Assembly: GCA_963805605.1 (NCBI GenBank)
Contig: CAWDUX010000003.1
Coordinates: 310,001-374,000 of the forward strand
DNA length: 64,000 nt
Direction: 5' to 3'
Origin: Actinocatenispora sp963805605
Lineage (GTDB): Bacteria > Actinomycetota > Actinomycetes > Mycobacteriales > Micromonosporaceae
The notes under the pieces were generated by a model. The model ran no database searches. It saw only the letters and a program-made list of their open reading frames with translations, and was not told the DNA's origin. Positions 1-7,941 of the stretch are shown here, one piece after another. Position 1 is the stretch's first letter, and each line of letters opens with the position of its first letter. Made by a program: the position numbers and the translations under genes.

Positions 1-69
1 CTCGAACCTCGCCAACATCGGTGACGGCTGGAGCAACCGGGCCAGTTCCATGAAGGTCTCCTGATCCAT
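1..69 (-). CDS. possible N-terminal fragment of a divergent gene, cut by the left edge
   Basis: An open frame on the minus strand starts at an ATG whose first base is at 69 (alternative in-frame GTGs lie just upstream) and stays open for 23 codons to the edge. The peptide begins MDQETFMELARLL and contains no recognisable domain. A weak GGAA precedes the start. Its divergent position relative to pyk is the only context. The frame is too short to be sure it is a gene. Confidence 0.22.
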   Translation of the reverse strand, partial: MDQETFMELARLLQPSPMLARFE

Positions 70-296
70 CACACGTTCCACAGGCCCGACCACGCTGGTG
101 TCCACCGTGGTCGGCCCTGACCTCTGCGCGCTCCGCATCGGCCGGCGACCGACCCGAAGTGCCGGCGCACCGGACGATTTCCCGGCTCCCGCGGCCCGTA
201 CGTGAGTTTTTCCGGACATCCAGGTAGCCGTCAGGTAACGACGCGAAGGAGGTTTCCCGCTGGTCGGGCAGGCCCGGTCGACCGACACCGGCCGGG

Positions 297-302
297 TATA
301 GC
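297..302 (+). promoter_or_regulatory. candidate -10 element of pyk
   Basis: TATAGC ends 9 nt before the GTG start of pyk, and no Shine-Dalgarno sequence precedes that GTG. This suggests a leaderless or nearly leaderless transcript. I see no convincing -35. Confidence 0.4.
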
Positions 303-311
303 CTGGCAAAC

Positions 312-1733
312 GTGACACGTCGAGCGAAGATCGTCTGTACCATCGGCCCGGCCACGGCAACCCCGGAACGGATGCGAGGTCTGGTCGAGGCCGGCATGGA
401 TGTCGCCAGGCTGAACTTCAGCCACGGCACACACGCCGACCACGAGGCCGTGTACCACATGGTCCGGGAAGCGGCCGAGGTGACCGGACGCAACGTCGGC
501 ATCCTCGCCGACCTGCAGGGTCCCAAGATCAGGCTCGGGAACTTCGCCGAAGGTAAAGCCGAATGGCGCACCGGTGACACCGTCACCATCACCGCCGACG
601 ACGTAGCCGGCACCGCTGAGCGGGTCTCGGTCACCTACCGCAAACTGCCCGACGAGGTACATCCCGGAGACCGGCTGCTGGTCGACGACGGCAAGCTGTC
701 CCTGGAGGTCACCGGCGTCGACGGAGCCGACATCCGCTGCCTGGTCGTCGAGGGCGGTCCGGTCTCCAACCACAAGGGGCTGTCCCTGCCCAACGTGGCG
801 ATCAGCGTGCCGGCCCTGTCCGACAAGGACGCCGAAGACCTGCGCTTCGCCCTCGGCCTCGGTGTCGACCTGGTCGCGTTGTCCTTCGTCCGGTCGGCCG
901 AGGACATCAAACCGGCCCACATGATCATGGACGAGCTCGGCGGACGGGTCCCGGTCATCGCCAAGATCGAGAAGCCGGAAGCGGTGGACCGCCTCGACGC
1001 GATCGTCGAAGCCTTCGACGGGCTGATGGTCGCCCGCGGTGACCTGGGCGTGGAACTGCCGCTGGAACAGGTACCGATGGTGCAGAAGCACGCGGTACAG
1101 CTCTGCCGGGAGAACGCCAAGCCCGTCATCGTGGCCACCCAGATGCTCGACTCGATGGTGGACAACTCCCGGCCCACCCGCGCCGAGGTCTCCGACGTCG
1201 CCAACGCCGTACTCGACGGCGCCGACGCGGTCATGCTCTCCGCGGAGAGCAGCGTCGGCCGCTACCCGGTGCTGACCGTACGGACCATGGCGCGCATCGT
1301 CGAATACTCCGAACAGGGCCAGTTCAACTGCCCGACCCTTCAGCACGACCCGCGCACCCAGGGCGGCGCCATCACCGCCGCCGCCGCACACACCGCCGAG
1401 GTGATCGGCGCGAAGGCACTGGTCGCGTTCAGCCAGACCGGGGACACCGTACGGCGGCTGTCCCGACTGCACAGCGACCTGCCGCTGCTGGCCTTCACCC
1501 CGGAGGAGAAGGTACGCCGGCAGCTGGCGCTCAGCTGGGGAGTGCAGGTCCACCTGGTCCCGTTCGTACACCACACCGACGACATGTTCCGGCAGGTCGA
1601 CCACGCGCTACAGGAACTCGGGCACGGCACCGCCGGCGACTCGGTGGTCGTGGTCGCCGGCACCCCGGCCGGGACCCCCGGCTCCACCAACACCCTGCGG
1701 GTACACCGGCTCGGTTCACTGGCGGAGGCCTGA
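312..1733 (+). CDS. pyk: pyruvate kinase
   Basis: Converts phosphoenolpyruvate and ADP to pyruvate and ATP, the last step of glycolysis, in the cytoplasm. The 473-residue product has the usual bacterial length. It shows the N-terminal CTIGPAT motif, RLNFSHG, the catalytic lysine K218 within VIAKIEKPEAV, the substrate/metal segment MVARGDLGVELP and the ATQMLDSM motif, followed by the C-terminal regulatory-type domain. The GTG start fits the family N-terminus TRRAKIVCTIGPA. tesB follows after 15 bp, so the two probably share a transcript, the same pairing as pykA-tesB1 in mycobacteria. A 457-aa frame on the opposite strand is a GC-rich shadow. Confidence 0.97.
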   Translation: MTRRAKIVCTIGPATATPERMRGLVEAGMDVARLNFSHGTHADHEAVYHMVREAAEVTGRNVGILADLQGPKIRLGNFAEGKAEWRTGDTVTITADDVAGTAERVSVTYRKLPDEVHPGDRLLVDDGKLSLEVTGVDGADIRCLVVEGGPVSNHKGLSLPNVAISVPALSDKDAEDLRFALGLGVDLVALSFVRSAEDIKPAHMIMDELGGRVPVIAKIEKPEAVDRLDAIVEAFDGLMVARGDLGVELPLEQVPMVQKHAVQLCRENAKPVIVATQMLDSMVDNSRPTRAEVSDVANAVLDGADAVMLSAESSVGRYPVLTVRTMARIVEYSEQGQFNCPTLQHDPRTQGGAITAAAAHTAEVIGAKALVAFSQTGDTVRRLSRLHSDLPLLAFTPEEKVRRQLALSWGVQVHLVPFVHHTDDMFRQVDHALQELGHGTAGDSVVVVAGTPAGTPGSTNTLRVHRLGSLAEA

Positions 1734-1748
1734 TGCCGGGAGCGGCAG

Positions 1749-2669
1749 GTGCCTGACGGGCCGGCCGAACCAGCGGACGCCGCCCCAGCCGGCGGCTCCC
1801 CGTTGACCGGCCAGGCGGCTGTGGACAAGCTGCTCGCCCTGCTGGACCTGGAATCCATCGAGGTCAACATCTTCCGCGGCAGCAGCCCCAAGGTGGGGCC
1901 GCAGCGGGTGTTCGGCGGGCAGGTCGCCGGCCAGGCCCTGGTGGCCGCCGGCCGCACCGTGCAGCCGGCCCGTTCCGTGCACTCCCTGCACGGCTACTTC
2001 GTCCGACCGGGCGACCCGAGCGTGCCGATCGTGTACTCGGTCGAGGTGATCCGTGACGGCGCCTCCTTCTCGGTCCGCCGGGTCACTGCCATCCAGCATG
2101 GCAAACCGATCTTCTTCATGTCCGCGTCCTTCCACCGGCCGGAAGAAGGACTGGACCATCAGACCGAGATGCCCGACGACGTACCGCCGCCCGAGCAGGT
2201 ACCCACCATCGTCGAACGGATGGCCCGCTACCCCGAACGGCTCGGCATCTGGTCGCGGGTCCCGCAATCGGTGGACGTGCGCTACGTAGGGGAGCCCGGC
2301 TGGGTACGCAGCGGTGACCGACCCGCCTCGGCCCACCAGCGGGTCTGGATGCGCATCGCCGGCGCCCTGCCGGACAGCCCGCTGCTGCACGCCTGCGCCC
2401 TCACCTACGCCAGCGACCTGACCCTGCTGGACTCCGTGCTGTCCTGGCACGGCGAGGTGTGGGGACCCGACGGCTTCGCCGGCGCCAGCCTGGACCATGC
2501 CCTGTGGCTGCACCGCCCGTTCCGGGCCGACGAATGGTTCCTGTACGACTGCGCCAGCCCGTCGTCCTCCGGTGGCCGCGGACTGGCCACCGGGCGCATC
2601 TTCGCCGCCGACGGCCGACACGTGGCCACCGTGGTCCAGGAGGGCCTGCTGCGCCGCACCCGCGGCTGA
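1749..2669 (+). CDS. tesB: acyl-CoA thioesterase II (TesB family)
   Basis: Hydrolyses acyl-CoA to free acid and CoA. The 306-residue protein is a double hot-dog fold thioesterase: the first half carries the conserved segment KVGPQRVFGGQVAGQAL, and the second half carries the catalytic aspartate D249 in SLDHALWLHRPFRADEW. The GTG start at 1749 is preceded by GGGAG. It lies 15 bp downstream of pyk on the same strand. The physiological substrate cannot be read from sequence. The gene is convergent with the broken endonuclease gene, with only 12 bp between the two stop codons. Confidence 0.93.
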   Translation: MPDGPAEPADAAPAGGSPLTGQAAVDKLLALLDLESIEVNIFRGSSPKVGPQRVFGGQVAGQALVAAGRTVQPARSVHSLHGYFVRPGDPSVPIVYSVEVIRDGASFSVRRVTAIQHGKPIFFMSASFHRPEEGLDHQTEMPDDVPPPEQVPTIVERMARYPERLGIWSRVPQSVDVRYVGEPGWVRSGDRPASAHQRVWMRIAGALPDSPLLHACALTYASDLTLLDSVLSWHGEVWGPDGFAGASLDHALWLHRPFRADEWFLYDCASPSSSGGRGLATGRIFAADGRHVATVVQEGLLRRTRG

Positions 2670-2681
2670 CCGGCCCTGCGG

Positions 2682-3427
2682 TCAGCTCTTCGGCCCGATG
2701 AAGCTGTCCAGCAGCGCGACGCTCTGTCTCCGGGCCACCGAGATGCTGTTGGCCCGGTTGTAGCGCCACCGCGCGCCCACCTGGTCGAGCGCCTGCCCAC
2801 AGATCCGGAGAATGTCTGCTGACTCGTTGTAGAAGAAGTACCGGGGATAGGAGTATCGCTTTCCGCCGGCCCGGACCACGTTCGTTACCCGGGTGCCGTC
2901 AGCATGGATCAGACCGCGCAGGAATTGCTGGGCATGCCGGGCGGTTATCTCCTCCTGCCAGGACGGATCTCCCGGCAGTGTTTTCGGCCAGCCCCGTGTT
3001 GGGGCAGCAGACAGGGCCAGTGCTTCGAGTAGCTGGTCACCTTGAAACAGCCCGGCGAGGCGACTCGACAGACCGATCGAGCCAGGGTCTGTCGCATCGC
3101 ACTGTCGACTTCATCCATTATGTCCGGGTAGCAAGCGGCGCAGGCCACCCGTAACACCGGGACCTTGGCATTGGTGACCAGATGTCCGTCGGCCAGGTAC
3201 TGACCAAGAAGGTAGGCATACTGCGCAGGGGCATCGGGCGGTTTCGAAGGGACCTTGCAGCGGAAGCATCGACCGGCGCGGTGATCAGGATCGTCTGAGC
3301 GCAGCTGCCGGGTACACCACACTCGAGCGGTGTCGCGACTGATTCCCAGATTTCTCGCGATGCTGGCCATCGGCCAGCCCCGAGCGAACAGTTCCCGGGC
3401 CTGGGTTCGCATGTGCGGGGGATACAT
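2682..3427 (-). pseudogene. HTH / LAGLIDADG homing-endonuclease-like protein, broken by one frameshift
   Basis: Read from an ATG at 3427, the N-terminus holds a helix-turn-helix (MASIARNLGISRDTARVW), then a Cys pair (CFRC) and a first LAGLIDADG-like segment (YLLGQYLADGHLV). The frame then runs off into a stop near 2950. In the neighbouring frame the sequence resumes with SWQEEITARHAQQ, a second endonuclease-type helix FLRGLIHADGTR and a tail ending LLDSFIGPKS at 2682. One base is missing around 2963-2972; adding it gives about 248 residues. Proteins of this build are free-standing homing-endonuclease-like ORFs in actinobacteria. The gene starts 38 bp downstream of a tRNA. The lesion could be real decay or a base-calling error. 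Confidence 0.8.
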
Positions 3428-3435
3428 GGCGACAG

Positions 3436-3457
3436 ATTGACACTCGGGTGTGTCAAT
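3436..3457. repeat. 8-bp inverted repeat between tRNA-Leu and the endonuclease-like gene
   Basis: ATTGACAC and GTGTCAAT are perfect complements separated by 6 nt. The dyad lies just 3' of the tRNA and ends 8 bp before the ATG of the endonuclease-like gene. It could act as a terminator for the tRNA, although it has no T tract, or as an operator for the HTH protein. Confidence 0.6.
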
Positions 3458-3465
3458 TCCTGATG

Positions 3466-3539
3466 TGCCCCTGGTGGGATTCGAACCCACACTGGATGGA
3501 TTTTGAGGCCATTTCCTCTGCCGGTTGGGATACAGGGGC
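3466..3539 (-). tRNA. tRNA-Leu(CAA)
   Basis: A 74-nt cloverleaf. The acceptor stem is GCCCCTG/CAGGGGC with discriminator A. The D arm has GG in the loop, the anticodon loop is CTCAAAA giving anticodon CAA, and the T arm is GTGGG-TTCGAAT-CCCAC. The 3' CCA is not encoded. The variable region is only about 5 nt, whereas leucine tRNAs normally have a long variable arm. The closing pair of the anticodon stem is a C-T mismatch. The identity therefore rests on the anticodon alone. Confidence 0.85.
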
Positions 3540-3552
3540 CGCAACCGCAGAC

Positions 3553-3569
3553 ATCGTACCGGCTAGGCT
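3553..3569. promoter_or_regulatory. possible divergent -10 elements for tRNA-Leu and the ANTAR regulator
   Basis: On the minus strand TACGAT (3558 to 3553) sits 13 nt before the tRNA 5' end. On the plus strand TAGGCT (3564-3569) could serve the ANTAR regulator gene with a leader of about 60 nt. Neither has a clear -35. Confidence 0.3.
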
Positions 3570-3639
3570 GTGGCCTGGTCGACGCGGCCGGGTGTCCGGT
3601 GCGTCGGAAAGTGTACCGGGACCGGAGAAAGGCCGAGCC

Positions 3640-4278
3640 GTGACTGAGCGCGAGGCAGGTGTGCCCGACAAGCGTCGGGTACTGATCGCCGAGGACGAGG
3701 CGCTGATCCGGCTCGACCTGGCCGAGATGCTCGTCGAAGAAGGCTACGAGGTCGTCGGCGAAGCGGCGGACGGCGAGACCGCGGTCCGGCTCGCCCACGA
3801 GACTCGTCCGGATCTGGTCATCCTCGACGTGAAGATGCCGATCATGGACGGCATCGCGGCGGCCGAACAGATCGCCGGTGAGCGGCTCGCCCCGGTGGTC
3901 ATTCTGACCGCGTTCAGCCAGCGGGATCTGGTCGAGCGGGCGCGCGCCGCTGGGGCGATGGCGTACCTGGTGAAACCGTTCCAGAAAAGTGACCTGGTAC
4001 CGGCGATCGAGATAGCGATATCCCGTTACACGGAGCTGTCGGCGCTGGAGTCCGAAGTGGCCAGTCTGTCGGACCGGCTGGAGTCCCGGAAGGTCATCGA
4101 CCGGGCGAAGGGCGTGCTGATGACCCGGTACGGCATGGCTGAGCCCGATTCCTTCCGCTGGATCCAGCGCGCGGCGATGGACCACCGGTTGACCATGCGT
4201 GACGTCGCTGAACGGATCGTCGCCGAGAGCGCCGGATCGACGACGACATCACCCTCCGCTGCGCCCTCTGAGTCGTAG
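3640..4278 (+). CDS. pdtaR: ANTAR-domain response regulator (PdtaR-like)
   Basis: A 212-residue protein: an N-terminal receiver domain with acidic pocket EDE, phospho-acceptor D63 in LVILDVKMP, conserved T in ILTAF and K in YLVKPF, then a coiled segment and a C-terminal ANTAR domain (SRKVIDRAKGVLMTRYGM). ANTAR proteins bind paired RNA hairpins and prevent termination of target transcripts. Mycobacterial PdtaR (Rv1626) has this domain order and lies in the same neighbourhood. The GTG at 3640 is preceded by GGAGAAAGG at good spacing; a longer frame running into the tRNA is an artefact. No histidine kinase is adjacent, so the partner must be encoded elsewhere. Confidence 0.9.
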   Translation: MTEREAGVPDKRRVLIAEDEALIRLDLAEMLVEEGYEVVGEAADGETAVRLAHETRPDLVILDVKMPIMDGIAAAEQIAGERLAPVVILTAFSQRDLVERARAAGAMAYLVKPFQKSDLVPAIEIAISRYTELSALESEVASLSDRLESRKVIDRAKGVLMTRYGMAEPDSFRWIQRAAMDHRLTMRDVAERIVAESAGSTTTSPSAAPSES

Positions 4279-4521
4279 CGAGGGTAACGTCTGGTTGCAT
4301 ACCGGTTGGGCGCGGCCGAAGCGTTCTGCTGCTGAGCATCCCCTTCGCGTCCGCTCCCTAGATAACGGTTTGGTACGAGGGCGGGCTGTGATCCCTACCA
4401 TCGGCCACCGAACTGGGATACGTTTCCGCGCCACAGGCTCTATGCGAGTTCAGTGCCCTGTGCCGATCCCCGGTTCGCTCCGTGGGCCGGATCGGGCACC
4501 GACGGAGGAGGACAGGAAGCC

Positions 4522-5679
4522 TTGAAGACCAGGTTTGTACGACCGCTGCAGGTCGTGCCGGTGGCGCTGCTGATGCTGGGGGCATCCGCGGCGTGCACGA
4601 GCGCCAGTTCGGACTCGGGCAGCGGCAAGTGTGACTCCAAGATTGCATTCTTCGGTGCCCGGACGGGCCCGAACGCCAACCTCGGCATCAATATCTACAA
4701 CGGCGTGAAGCTGGCGGTCGACCAGTACAACGCGAAGAACCCCAAGTGCAAGGTCACCCTGGAGAGCAAGGACTCCCAGGGCGACGAGAAGCAGGCGCCG
4801 GGTCTGGCGCAGCAGCTGGTACAGGACTCCAAGATGGTCGGGGTCGTCGGCCCGGCGTTCTCCGGTGAGTCGGAGGCCGCGGACGGCATCTTCGACAAGG
4901 GCGGCCTGCCGCTGATCTCCGCGTCGGCGACCAACCCCACCCTGTCGCAGAAGGGGTGGAAGGTCTTCCACCGGATGCTGGGTAACGACAACTCCCAGGG
5001 CCCGGCGGCGGCGACCTACATCAAGGACACCGTGAAGGCCAAGAAGGTCTTCGTCGTCGACGACACCACGGCTTATGGCAAGGGCCTGGCCGATGTGGTG
5101 AAGAGTTCGCTGGGCGGTCTGGTGGGCGGCAGTGACACGGTGCAGCCGAAGCAGACCGACTTCCAGGCGACCGTCGCCAAGGTCAAGTCCTCGAAGGCCG
5201 ACGCGGTCTTCTACGGCGGTTACTACGCCGAGGCCGGGCCGTTCCTCAAGCAGCTGCGGGCCGCGAACGTGACGGCGAAGTTCGTCTCCGATGACGGTGT
5301 CAAGGACCCCGGTCTGATCGCCGGCGCGGGCAACAAGGCCGCTGCGGGCGCCGTGGTGACCTGCCCCTGCATCCCGGGCGACGAGGCGAAGGGCACTTTC
5401 TTCGCCGACTACAAGAAGGCGTTCGGCAAGGAGCCCGGCACCTACGGCCCGGAGGCGTTCGACTCGACGAACGTGTTCCTGGACGGGATCAAGGCCGGCA
5501 AGACCTCGCGTAAGGCGATGCTGGACTTTGTCAACTCCTACGACAAGGACGGCGTCACCAAGCACATCAAGTTCGACCAGACCGGGGAGATCGCCAAGTC
5601 GGAGATCGTGGTCTGGTCCTACAAGGTTTCTGGCGGAGCGATCGTCAAGGACCAGGAGATCAAGTCCACCACCAGCTGA
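4522..5679 (+). CDS. livK: branched-chain amino-acid ABC transporter, substrate-binding lipoprotein
   Basis: Extracellular ligand-binding component of a LivKHMGF-type importer. It starts at TTG (4522) after a strong GGAGGAGGACAGGA Shine-Dalgarno. The 385-residue product has a lipoprotein signal with a GASAAC lipobox, then a type-I periplasmic-binding fold (KIAFFGARTGPNANLG, SAGYYAEAG-like ligand region around YGGYYAEAGPFLKQL). It is the first gene of five; a 9-bp hairpin after its stop probably makes it the most abundant product. The 243 bp before it carry no further gene and no clear riboswitch. Confidence 0.93.
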   Translation: MKTRFVRPLQVVPVALLMLGASAACTSASSDSGSGKCDSKIAFFGARTGPNANLGINIYNGVKLAVDQYNAKNPKCKVTLESKDSQGDEKQAPGLAQQLVQDSKMVGVVGPAFSGESEAADGIFDKGGLPLISASATNPTLSQKGWKVFHRMLGNDNSQGPAAATYIKDTVKAKKVFVVDDTTAYGKGLADVVKSSLGGLVGGSDTVQPKQTDFQATVAKVKSSKADAVFYGGYYAEAGPFLKQLRAANVTAKFVSDDGVKDPGLIAGAGNKAAAGAVVTCPCIPGDEAKGTFFADYKKAFGKEPGTYGPEAFDSTNVFLDGIKAGKTSRKAMLDFVNSYDKDGVTKHIKFDQTGEIAKSEIVVWSYKVSGGAIVKDQEIKSTTS

Positions 5680-5688
5680 TTGCAGACG

Positions 5689-5715
5689 GGGCCGGCGGCG
5701 GTGAGTCGCCGGCCC
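5689..5715 (+). terminator. attenuating hairpin between livK and livH
   Basis: GGGCCGGCG pairs perfectly with CGCCGGCCC across a 9-nt loop, 10 bp after the livK stop. It lacks a T run. A partial terminator here would give more binding protein than permease, as is common in such operons. Confidence 0.55.
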
Positions 5716-5830
5716 TGGGCACAGTCTGTGCGTCCGCAGTCGTAGGCGGGTGCGTCGGCCGCCGCCGATCTGGTGCGGTCCGGTGCGGTGCCGGCCCCCG
5801 GTGGACGCCCCCTGTCACCATGGAGCGTCC

Positions 5831-6781
5831 TTGAATTTCCACTTCCTGTTCTCAGACTTCGGTGACCTGACCGTCACCGGACTGTCCCAGGGCGCGATCT
5901 ACGCACTGATCGCACTGGGCTACACCCTCGTCTACGGACTGCTGAAGTTGATCAACTTCGCGCATTCCGAGGTGTTCATGATGGGCACCTTCGGCGCGAT
6001 GCTCGGCTGGGACCTGGTCGGCCTGCACGAGAACAACGCGGTTCCGTCGCCGCTGGCCATGATCGGCTACCTGCTGGTGGGGCTGGTGTTCGCGGCCGTG
6101 TGGTCAGGGGTCACCGCGCTCGCGGTCGAGTTCGTGGCCTACCGGCCGTTGCGCCGCCGCAACGCACCACGGCTGGTCTTCCTGATCACCGCGATCGGTG
6201 CCTCTGTGGCAATCAGCGAGGCCGTCGGGGTGTTCACCGATCGCCAGCAGTTCGGCATGCCGGAACTGTTCCGCACCAGAACGCTGGTACACCTGGGCAA
6301 TGTGCACATCACCAACCTGGATCTGGGTGTGGTGATCGCGGCGGTGGCGATGATGGTGCTGCTGGACCAGTTCATCAACCGGACCCGGTTGGGTCGCGGG
6401 ATCCGCGCGGTGGCACAGGACCCGGACACCGCCGCGTTGATGGGCATCAACAAGAACCGGGTGATCGTGCTGACGTTCGCCGTGGGTGGGGTGATGGCCG
6501 GTGCTGCGGCGCTGCTGTACAACCTCAAGATCGGGGTCACTCGCGCGGACATCGGCTTCCTGCTCGGCATCAAGGCTTTCACCGCAGCGGTACTGGGCGG
6601 TATCGGTAACCTGCGCGGGGCGCTGCTGGGCGGCCTGGCGTTGGGGCTGGTGGAGAACTACGGTTCCGCGTTGTTCGGTACGTCCTGGCGGGACGTGGTG
6701 GCCTTCGTGGTGCTGGTGATCATCCTGATGTTCCGGCCCACCGGTCTGTTGGGTGAGTCGCTCGGAAAGGCGCGGGCATGA
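5831..6781 (+). CDS. livH: branched-chain amino-acid ABC transporter permease
   Basis: A 316-residue integral membrane permease of the LivH type. The conserved segment GLSQGAIYALIALGYTLVYG-type start is followed by LLKLINFAHSEVFMMG, several transmembrane helices and the cytoplasmic coupling loop RAVAQDPDTAALMGIN. TTG at 5831 is chosen because GGAG lies 5-6 nt upstream and the family N-terminus begins here; an upstream ATG in the frame would add an unlikely basic leader. The stop overlaps the livM start by 4 bp, so translation is probably coupled. Confidence 0.92.
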   Translation: MNFHFLFSDFGDLTVTGLSQGAIYALIALGYTLVYGLLKLINFAHSEVFMMGTFGAMLGWDLVGLHENNAVPSPLAMIGYLLVGLVFAAVWSGVTALAVEFVAYRPLRRRNAPRLVFLITAIGASVAISEAVGVFTDRQQFGMPELFRTRTLVHLGNVHITNLDLGVVIAAVAMMVLLDQFINRTRLGRGIRAVAQDPDTAALMGINKNRVIVLTFAVGGVMAGAAALLYNLKIGVTRADIGFLLGIKAFTAAVLGGIGNLRGALLGGLALGLVENYGSALFGTSWRDVVAFVVLVIILMFRPTGLLGESLGKARA

Positions 6782-7941
6782 CGACGGCAGGTCCGGACCA
6801 GGACGGCAGGCGCGGGCGCCGGGCCGGCGGCGGCAACCGAGTGCTCGGTGGCCTGCGGGCCGCCGATCGGCGCCGGCTAGCAGGGTTGGCGGGGATCGGG
6901 ACGCGGTGGCGGGCCATTCCCCGGCCGGTCCGGGTGCTGGTCGGCCTGGCACTGGTGGGAGTCCTGTACGGGCTGCCCAACCTCAACATTCCGCTCATCC
7001 GCACCACCGAGACCGACTTCACCTCGACGCTGTTCCTGGTGGCGGTGTACGTACTGGTGGCGGTGGGTCTGAATGTGGTGATCGGCCTGGCCGGTCTGTT
7101 GGACCTCGGCTACATCGGGTTCTTCGCGGTCGGTGCGTACTCGGTTGCGGTGTTCGGCTCGCCGTCCTCACCGTTGGCGACGAAGTTTCCGTGGCTGACG
7201 CTGATCCCGATCGCCATCGCCCTCGCGATGGTGTCAGGTGTCATTCTGGGCGGCCCGACCCTGCGGCTGCGCGGCGACTATCTCGCGATCGTGACGTTGG
7301 GCTTCGGGGAGATCGTCCGGCTCATCGCGGTGAACTGGTCGGTGACCAACGGGCAGCGCGGGATCCCGGACGTGCCGGCGCCGCCGGGAACGTTGTCCAA
7401 CGGTGACCCGCTGTTCGGGGTGATCGACACCCGGCCGTTCTACTGGCTGGCGTTGACTCTCGTGATCATCTGCATGTTCGGCGTCAAGTTGTTGGAACGT
7501 AGCCGGGTGGGCCGTTCCTGGCTGGCGATCCGCGAGGATGAGGACGCCGCTGAACTGATGGGCGTGCCGGCGTTCAAGTTCAAACTGTGGGCGTTCGCGA
7601 TCGGCGCCGGCCTGGGGGGCTTGTCGGGCGCCCTGTTCGCCAGTCGGCAGGGTTTCGTGAACTCGAACTCCTTCGACGTGCTGACCTCGATCCTGTTCGT
7701 GGCCGCGGTGGTGCTGGGTGGTTCGGGAAACCTGGTGGGGGTGACGTTGGGTGCGGTGCTGATCTCGTACCTGCCGGACCGGTTCCGGAACTTCCAGGAC
7801 TACCGGTTCCTGGCGTTCGGCGTCGCGTTGATCGCCATCATGGTGTTCCGGCCGCAGGGGCTGGTACCCAGCCGTAGACGGGCGGTGGAGCTGGCCGACC
7901 GGCGACAGGAAGCCGCGGAGGAGGCGACGGTGAATGTCTGA
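6778..7941 (+). CDS. livM: branched-chain amino-acid ABC transporter permease
   Basis: Second permease subunit, 387 residues. A charged, Gly/Arg-rich N-terminal extension of about 60 residues precedes the membrane domain, which contains the LivM hallmarks LNVVIGLAGLLDLGYIGFFAVGAY and the coupling loop AIREDEDAAELMGV. It overlaps livH by 4 bp (ATGA) and livG by 8 bp. It forms the transmembrane channel with LivH. Confidence 0.93.
   Translation: MTTAGPDQDGRRGRRAGGGNRVLGGLRAADRRRLAGLAGIGTRWRAIPRPVRVLVGLALVGVLYGLPNLNIPLIRTTETDFTSTLFLVAVYVLVAVGLNVVIGLAGLLDLGYIGFFAVGAYSVAVFGSPSSPLATKFPWLTLIPIAIALAMVSGVILGGPTLRLRGDYLAIVTLGFGEIVRLIAVNWSVTNGQRGIPDVPAPPGTLSNGDPLFGVIDTRPFYWLALTLVIICMFGVKLLERSRVGRSWLAIREDEDAAELMGVPAFKFKLWAFAIGAGLGGLSGALFASRQGFVNSNSFDVLTSILFVAAVVLGGSGNLVGVTLGAVLISYLPDRFRNFQDYRFLAFGVALIAIMVFRPQGLVPSRRRAVELADRRQEAAEEATVNV

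Noticed and set aside
2945..3544. 199-codon minus-strand frame running through the tRNA into the endonuclease-like gene
   Set aside because: Its first 40 or so residues are translated tRNA sequence. The real gene starts at 3427.
3448..3639. N-terminal extension of the ANTAR regulator through the tRNA
   Set aside because: It translates the antisense of the tRNA; the GTG at 3640 has a good Shine-Dalgarno and fits the family.
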